Shown piece after piece: positions 7,129-9,213 of a stretch of 9,213 bases of DNA. How positions within the stretch are numbered: the first letter of the stretch is position 1; each line of letters begins with the position of its first letter. Position numbers and translations under genes: made by a program. Below the pieces are notes generated by a model. That model made no database searches. It was not told the origin of the DNA and saw only the letters and a list, made by a program, of their open reading frames with translations. Origin of the DNA: Halieaceae bacterium (GTDB lineage: Bacteria > Pseudomonadota > Gammaproteobacteria > Pseudomonadales > Halieaceae); contig JABIZW010000180.1 in the NCBI GenBank assembly GCA_018666295.1, positions 1 to 9,213 of the forward strand, in the 5' to 3' direction.

Positions 7129-8337
7129 TTAAACGCGCTCGATGATCGTGGAAATACCCATACCACCGCCCACGCAAAGTGAAAGCATGGCGCGTTTCAT
7201 ATTGCGTCGCTCAAGCTCGTCCAACATGGCAGAAACCAAGCATCCACCGGTTGCACCGAGCGGATGTCCCATTGCAATCGCACCGCCAACAACATTAGTA
7301 ATCTCGTGGCTGATACCGAGGTCCTTCATGTAACGAAGGGCCACTGACGCAAAGGCTTCATTGATTTCCCACAAGTCAATATCGCCGACCGTCAGACCCG
7401 CCTTTTGCAGACATTTTTTGGCCGCAGGTCCCGGTCCGGTGAGCATAATAATGGGGTCTGTAGACAACACAGTGGTTGCAACGACACGCCCTCGTGGTGT
7501 GAGGGCTAAATCTTTCCCAGCCTTCTCACTCCCGATCAGCACAGCACTTGAGCCATCGACAATGCCCGACGAGTTTCCCGGTGTGTGGACATGATTGACC
7601 TTGCTGTACTCGTTGTACTTAGTGAGGATGACGTCATCAAAACCCATCTGACCAGGCACTTCGAACGACGGCTTGAGTCGTGACAGACCCTCAAGGGTGG
7701 TGTCAGGCTTAATGAAGTCATCTCGCTCTAAAATCGTGATACCCGAAGCGTCTTTAACCGGCACAACCGACCGGTCGAACCAGCCGTTGTCTCTGGCTTG
7801 CGCGGCACGGCGTTGAGACTCCACAGCATATCCGTCTACGTCTTCACGGCTGTAACCGTCAATGGTTGCGATCATGTCTGCACCGATACCCTGTGGCACA
7901 AAACCCGTCTTTAGCGCGAAGGCTGGGTCGCTCGCCATCGCCCCCCCGTTCGATCCCATGGGTACTCGAGACATGCACTCAATACCCCCGGCAACGACCA
8001 AATCCTCCCACCCAGACGCCACTTTTTGTGCGGCGGTGTTCACGGCTTCTAGCCCTGAGGCACAAAATCGGTCGAGCTGAACGCCGGGAACGGACTCATC
8101 CCAATCTGCGTTCTGAACAATCATTTTCGTAATATCCGAGCCCTGCTCGCCAACCGGTGTGACACACCCCATGACAACATCGTCAACATAACTGGTATCC
8201 AGATCATGGCGCGCTTGTAGGGCCCGAAGTAAACCGGCTCCCAAGTCCACAGGCTTCACTTCGTGAAGCGTCCCGTCTTTTTTTCCCTTACTGCGAGGCG
8301 TTCGCAGGGCTTCGTAAATGTATGCAGCGTGAGGCAT
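7129..8337 (-). CDS. fadA: acetyl-CoA C-acyltransferase (thiolase), beta-oxidation beta subunit
   Basis: A 402-residue thiolase that cleaves 3-ketoacyl-CoA with CoA to release acetyl-CoA. The active-site set is complete: nucleophile Cys92 in LDRFCASGLEAVN (88-100), NEAFA (326-330), His358 in GGAIAMGHPLGATGG (351-365) and the second Cys388 in LCVGGGMG (387-394). Length and motifs fit degradative FadA/FadI-type thiolases, though an acetoacetyl-CoA thiolase role is not excluded. ATG at 8337 has a strong ribosome binding site, GGAGATGG (8348-8341, minus strand), seven bases upstream. It is the first gene of the operon, with the alpha-subunit gene 22 bases downstream. The beta-then-alpha order matches E. 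coli fadIJ and mycobacterial fadA-fadB, and is the reverse of E. coli fadBA. No FadR-like or PsrA-like palindrome was recognised upstream. Confidence 0.94.
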   Translation of the reverse strand: MPHAAYIYEALRTPRSKGKKDGTLHEVKPVDLGAGLLRALQARHDLDTSYVDDVVMGCVTPVGEQGSDITKMIVQNADWDESVPGVQLDRFCASGLEAVNTAAQKVASGWEDLVVAGGIECMSRVPMGSNGGAMASDPAFALKTGFVPQGIGADMIATIDGYSREDVDGYAVESQRRAAQARDNGWFDRSVVPVKDASGITILERDDFIKPDTTLEGLSRLKPSFEVPGQMGFDDVILTKYNEYSKVNHVHTPGNSSGIVDGSSAVLIGSEKAGKDLALTPRGRVVATTVLSTDPIIMLTGPGPAAKKCLQKAGLTVGDIDLWEINEAFASVALRYMKDLGISHEITNVVGGAIAMGHPLGATGGCLVSAMLDELERRNMKRAMLSLCVGGGMGISTIIERV

Positions 8338-8591
8338 AAACCATCTCCAATGGACAGATTATTAATATGTGTGAATAGAGCGGCGGATACAGTGCCAAAT
8401 TCGACGGTAAAAATCGATGCTTTATGACGGGTAAATTGAACTCTTGGTATGTTTTTTTAATTTTGGGGATGTTCTGAAAGCATCGCGTTGGGTCACCGAG
8501 GCCCGGCGCACAGAGCGCTTTATCGACAGTATTGCCATCACAGCCAAATAAAGCTTGTCTGCACGAACCACATAGGCCGTAATGGCGCGCT
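8338..8591. promoter_or_regulatory. divergent intergenic region, thiolase / MATE transporter
   Basis: 254 bases with no convincing gene; it should carry promoters for both neighbours. On the minus strand a weak pair is TTGGCA (8398-8393) and TATTCA (8377-8372), with a short 15-base spacer. On the plus strand TTGA at 8436-8439 precedes an AT-rich stretch ending in TTTAAT (8456-8461), also at poor spacing. A perfect 9-bp inverted repeat, CGATGCTTT (8415-8423) and AAAGCATCG (8477-8485), flanks the T-rich core. No ribosome binding site of note is seen before the transporter start at 8592. None of these promoter calls is firm. Confidence 0.35.
8415..8485. repeat. spaced 9-bp inverted repeat between divergent genes
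   Basis: CGATGCTTT at 8415-8423 and its exact reverse complement AAAGCATCG at 8477-8485 are separated by 53 bases containing a T7 run (8452-8458). The arms could be paired operator half-sites for looping, or simply chance; a rough estimate gives about a one-in-eight chance of such a pair in a region this size. Confidence 0.4.
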
Positions 8592-9213
8592 ATGGATCAA
8601 CGCACACATCACCTTCTCCATGCCCCTGCCCTGCCTTTGCTTGTCAAAATGTCGGTGCCGAGCAGCATTGCGTTTATCGTTCAATCGACAGTCAGTCTGA
8701 CCGAGGTGTGGTACGTGGGACAACTTGGCAGCACGCCACTTGCGGCTATGGCCTTGGTTTTCCCGATGCTCATGCTGATGCAAATGCTGTCGGTCGGTGC
8801 GCTTGGGAATGCGGTGTCGTCGGCGATTGCCAGGGCTCTGGGTGCGGGTGATCAAGACCGCGCAGAACAACTCATGTGGCACGGTCTCGTTCTGGCCGTT
8901 GCCGGACCCCTGCTGCTCCTTGCTGCGTTCCTCGTCTCAGGTCGATTTTTCTTATCACTGTTGGGCGGTAGCGGCGAGATTTTAAGACTGGCCTTCAGCT
9001 ATAGCGCAATGCTCTTTGGCGGCAGTATGAGCATTTGGATTATGGGGGTGGCCAGCTCCATTTTTCGTGGCTTGGGTGACATGAAGTATCCAGCGCGGAT
9101 GATGATTATTGGTTCTGTCATTCAGGTACCGCTCTCTGGCGCTCTCATCCTCGGTTATTTTGGGTCTCCCCAGCTGGGTTTGCTGGGCGCCGCAATCTCG
9201 GTCATTGCAACCA
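8592..9213 (+). CDS. MATE family efflux transporter, N-terminal part
   Basis: The first 207 codons of a multidrug and toxic compound extrusion transporter; the frame is still open at the window edge. These inner-membrane proteins (usually about 450 residues, 12 helices) export cationic drugs or other compounds by Na+ or H+ antiport. Visible features are the N-terminal LLHAPALPLLVKMSVPSS (8-25), the first helix ending in VSLTEVWYVGQLG (34-46) with Glu38, the conserved AIARALGAGD loop (78-87), and FRGLGDMKYPARMM (158-171) between later helices. At least five hydrophobic segments are present. ATG at 8592 is the only upstream start, since an in-frame TAA sits at 8580-8582. No strong ribosome binding site precedes it; the next in-frame ATG at 8649 would cut off the conserved LPLL segment. 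It is divergent from the fad operon. The substrate cannot be told from this fragment. Confidence 0.9.
   Translation, partial: MDQRTHHLLHAPALPLLVKMSVPSSIAFIVQSTVSLTEVWYVGQLGSTPLAAMALVFPMLMLMQMLSVGALGNAVSSAIARALGAGDQDRAEQLMWHGLVLAVAGPLLLLAAFLVSGRFFLSLLGGSGEILRLAFSYSAMLFGGSMSIWIMGVASSIFRGLGDMKYPARMMIIGSVIQVPLSGALILGYFGSPQLGLLGAAISVIAT

Noticed and set aside
8338..8591. Possible small RNA or small gene in the 254-base intergenic region
   Set aside because: There is a T7 run at 8452-8458, but no stable stem directly before it and no short frame with a good ribosome binding site.
8538..8882. 114-codon minus-strand open frame at the right edge
   Set aside because: It is antisense to the MATE gene, and its product is His/Arg/Gln-rich low-complexity sequence typical of a shadow frame.
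1..9213. Defence island, mobile element or novel multi-gene system
   Set aside because: All genes belong to common housekeeping or widespread families. No transposase, integrase, terminal repeats, direct-repeat array or local change in base composition was seen.

Overview
The window looks like ordinary chromosome from a heterotrophic proteobacterium, most likely a marine gammaproteobacterium of the OM60/NOR5 (Halieaceae) type. This rests on the gene content: a DUF1800/DUF1501 exported pair, a fatty-acid beta-oxidation operon, a saccharopine dehydrogenase-like reductase and a DoxX protein, all with moderate GC and dense packing. The taxonomic guess is inference from gene families, not a database match. 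No insertion sequence, prophage, tRNA, rRNA or CRISPR array is visible.

Left block (84-3130, minus strand): a lipoprotein-type DUF1800 protein is followed by a Tat-exported DUF1501 protein, with stop and start overlapping in ATGA. The two are probably translationally coupled and both act outside the cytoplasm. Their biochemical function is unknown.

Middle block (3131-4961): a divergent promoter region separates DUF1800 from a plus-strand oxidoreductase related to SCCPDH and the mycobacterial trans-acting enoyl reductases. That gene converges on a small minus-strand DoxX membrane protein with only 13 bases between the stop codons. Each gene carries a hairpin at its 3' end. The one in doxX is followed by a U6 tract that lies before the stop codon, which is the most unusual local structure in the window.

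Right block (4962-8337, minus strand): a two-gene beta-oxidation operon, thiolase (FadA-like, beta subunit) then hydratase/3-hydroxyacyl-CoA dehydrogenase (FadB-like, alpha subunit). It ends in a strong intrinsic terminator at 4910-4937. Together the two proteins would make a trifunctional complex that shortens acyl-CoAs to acetyl-CoA. All expected catalytic residues are present.

Right edge (8338-9213): a 254-base divergent intergenic region, then the first 207 codons of a plus-strand MATE-family efflux transporter that runs off the window.

I did not find convincing evidence of a new multi-gene system. The points most worth a second look are the DUF1800/DUF1501 exported pair and the intragenic terminator-like structure at the end of doxX.
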